Shown here in pieces: positions 5,557 to 5,587 of a stretch of DNA of 5,587 nt (within the stretch, counting starts at the first letter, position 1; each line of letters begins with the position of its first letter). Source of the stretch: Betaproteobacteria bacterium (GTDB lineage Bacteria; Pseudomonadota; Gammaproteobacteria; Burkholderiales; Burkholderiaceae_C); the NCBI GenBank assembly GCA_005882155.1, contig VBCQ01000448.1, positions 1 through 5,587 of the forward strand, given 5' to 3'. A program made the position numbers and the translations under genes. The notes below the pieces were generated by a model. That model was not told the origin of the DNA, searched no databases, and saw only the letters and a list, made by a program, of their open reading frames with translations.

Positions 5557-5587
5557 TGGTGCCGGTGAGAAGAGTCGAACTCCCGAC
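5557..5587 (-). tRNA. tRNA gene, 3' part only (amino acid not determined)
   Basis: The window edge cuts this gene. On the minus strand it shows the T stem GGGAG, loop TTCGACT, closing strand CTTCT (two G-T pairs), then acceptor strand CACCGGC, discriminator A and an encoded CCA ending at 5557. The 5' acceptor strand should therefore be GCCGGTG. The anticodon is outside the window. The acceptor would suit a threonine tRNA, but this is a guess. A terminator follows directly, so the gene is probably the last or only one of its transcript. Confidence 0.85.

Overview
The window looks like chromosomal DNA from a high-GC betaproteobacterium, most likely Burkholderiales. This rests on the strong G/C preference at third codon positions and on the protein types present (DUF899 thioredoxin-like protein, NimR-type AraC regulator, periplasmic MBL-fold protein, aromatic-ring oxygenase fragment). 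Genus cannot be set from the sequence alone. No mobile element, CRISPR array, phage gene or recognisable defence system is visible.

Left half, minus strand (about 2766 down to 1): a compact gene set reads toward the left edge. It starts with a 28-codon hydrophobic small ORF with its own ribosome binding site. Next come a 406-residue helical-repeat plus winged-helix regulator, a 225-residue cytoplasmic five-repeat beta-propeller protein of the glutaminyl-cyclase/YncE type, and a DUF899 protein with a CPSC motif that runs off the window. The gaps are only 22, 47 and 23 bases, so one transcript is likely. The substrate and signal of this set are unknown; a redox or detoxification role is only an inference from the DUF899 fold.

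Middle (2767-3246): a 171-base divergent intergenic region leads on the plus strand into a small 2TM-domain membrane protein. That gene ends in a hairpin and faces the 3' end of the next gene.

Right half (3247-5160): a secreted MBL-fold protein on the minus strand and an AraC-family regulator on the plus strand diverge from a shared intergenic region of about 95 bases, the usual layout of a regulator and its target. The MBL protein has lost several canonical zinc ligands.

Right edge (5161-5587): a C-terminal remnant of a Rieske-type ring-hydroxylating oxygenase alpha subunit lies directly downstream of a tRNA gene, of which only the T-arm and acceptor 3' strand are in the window. The tRNA is followed by a strong UUCG-loop terminator. 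The oxygenase remnant beside a tRNA marks a site of past deletion or insertion.
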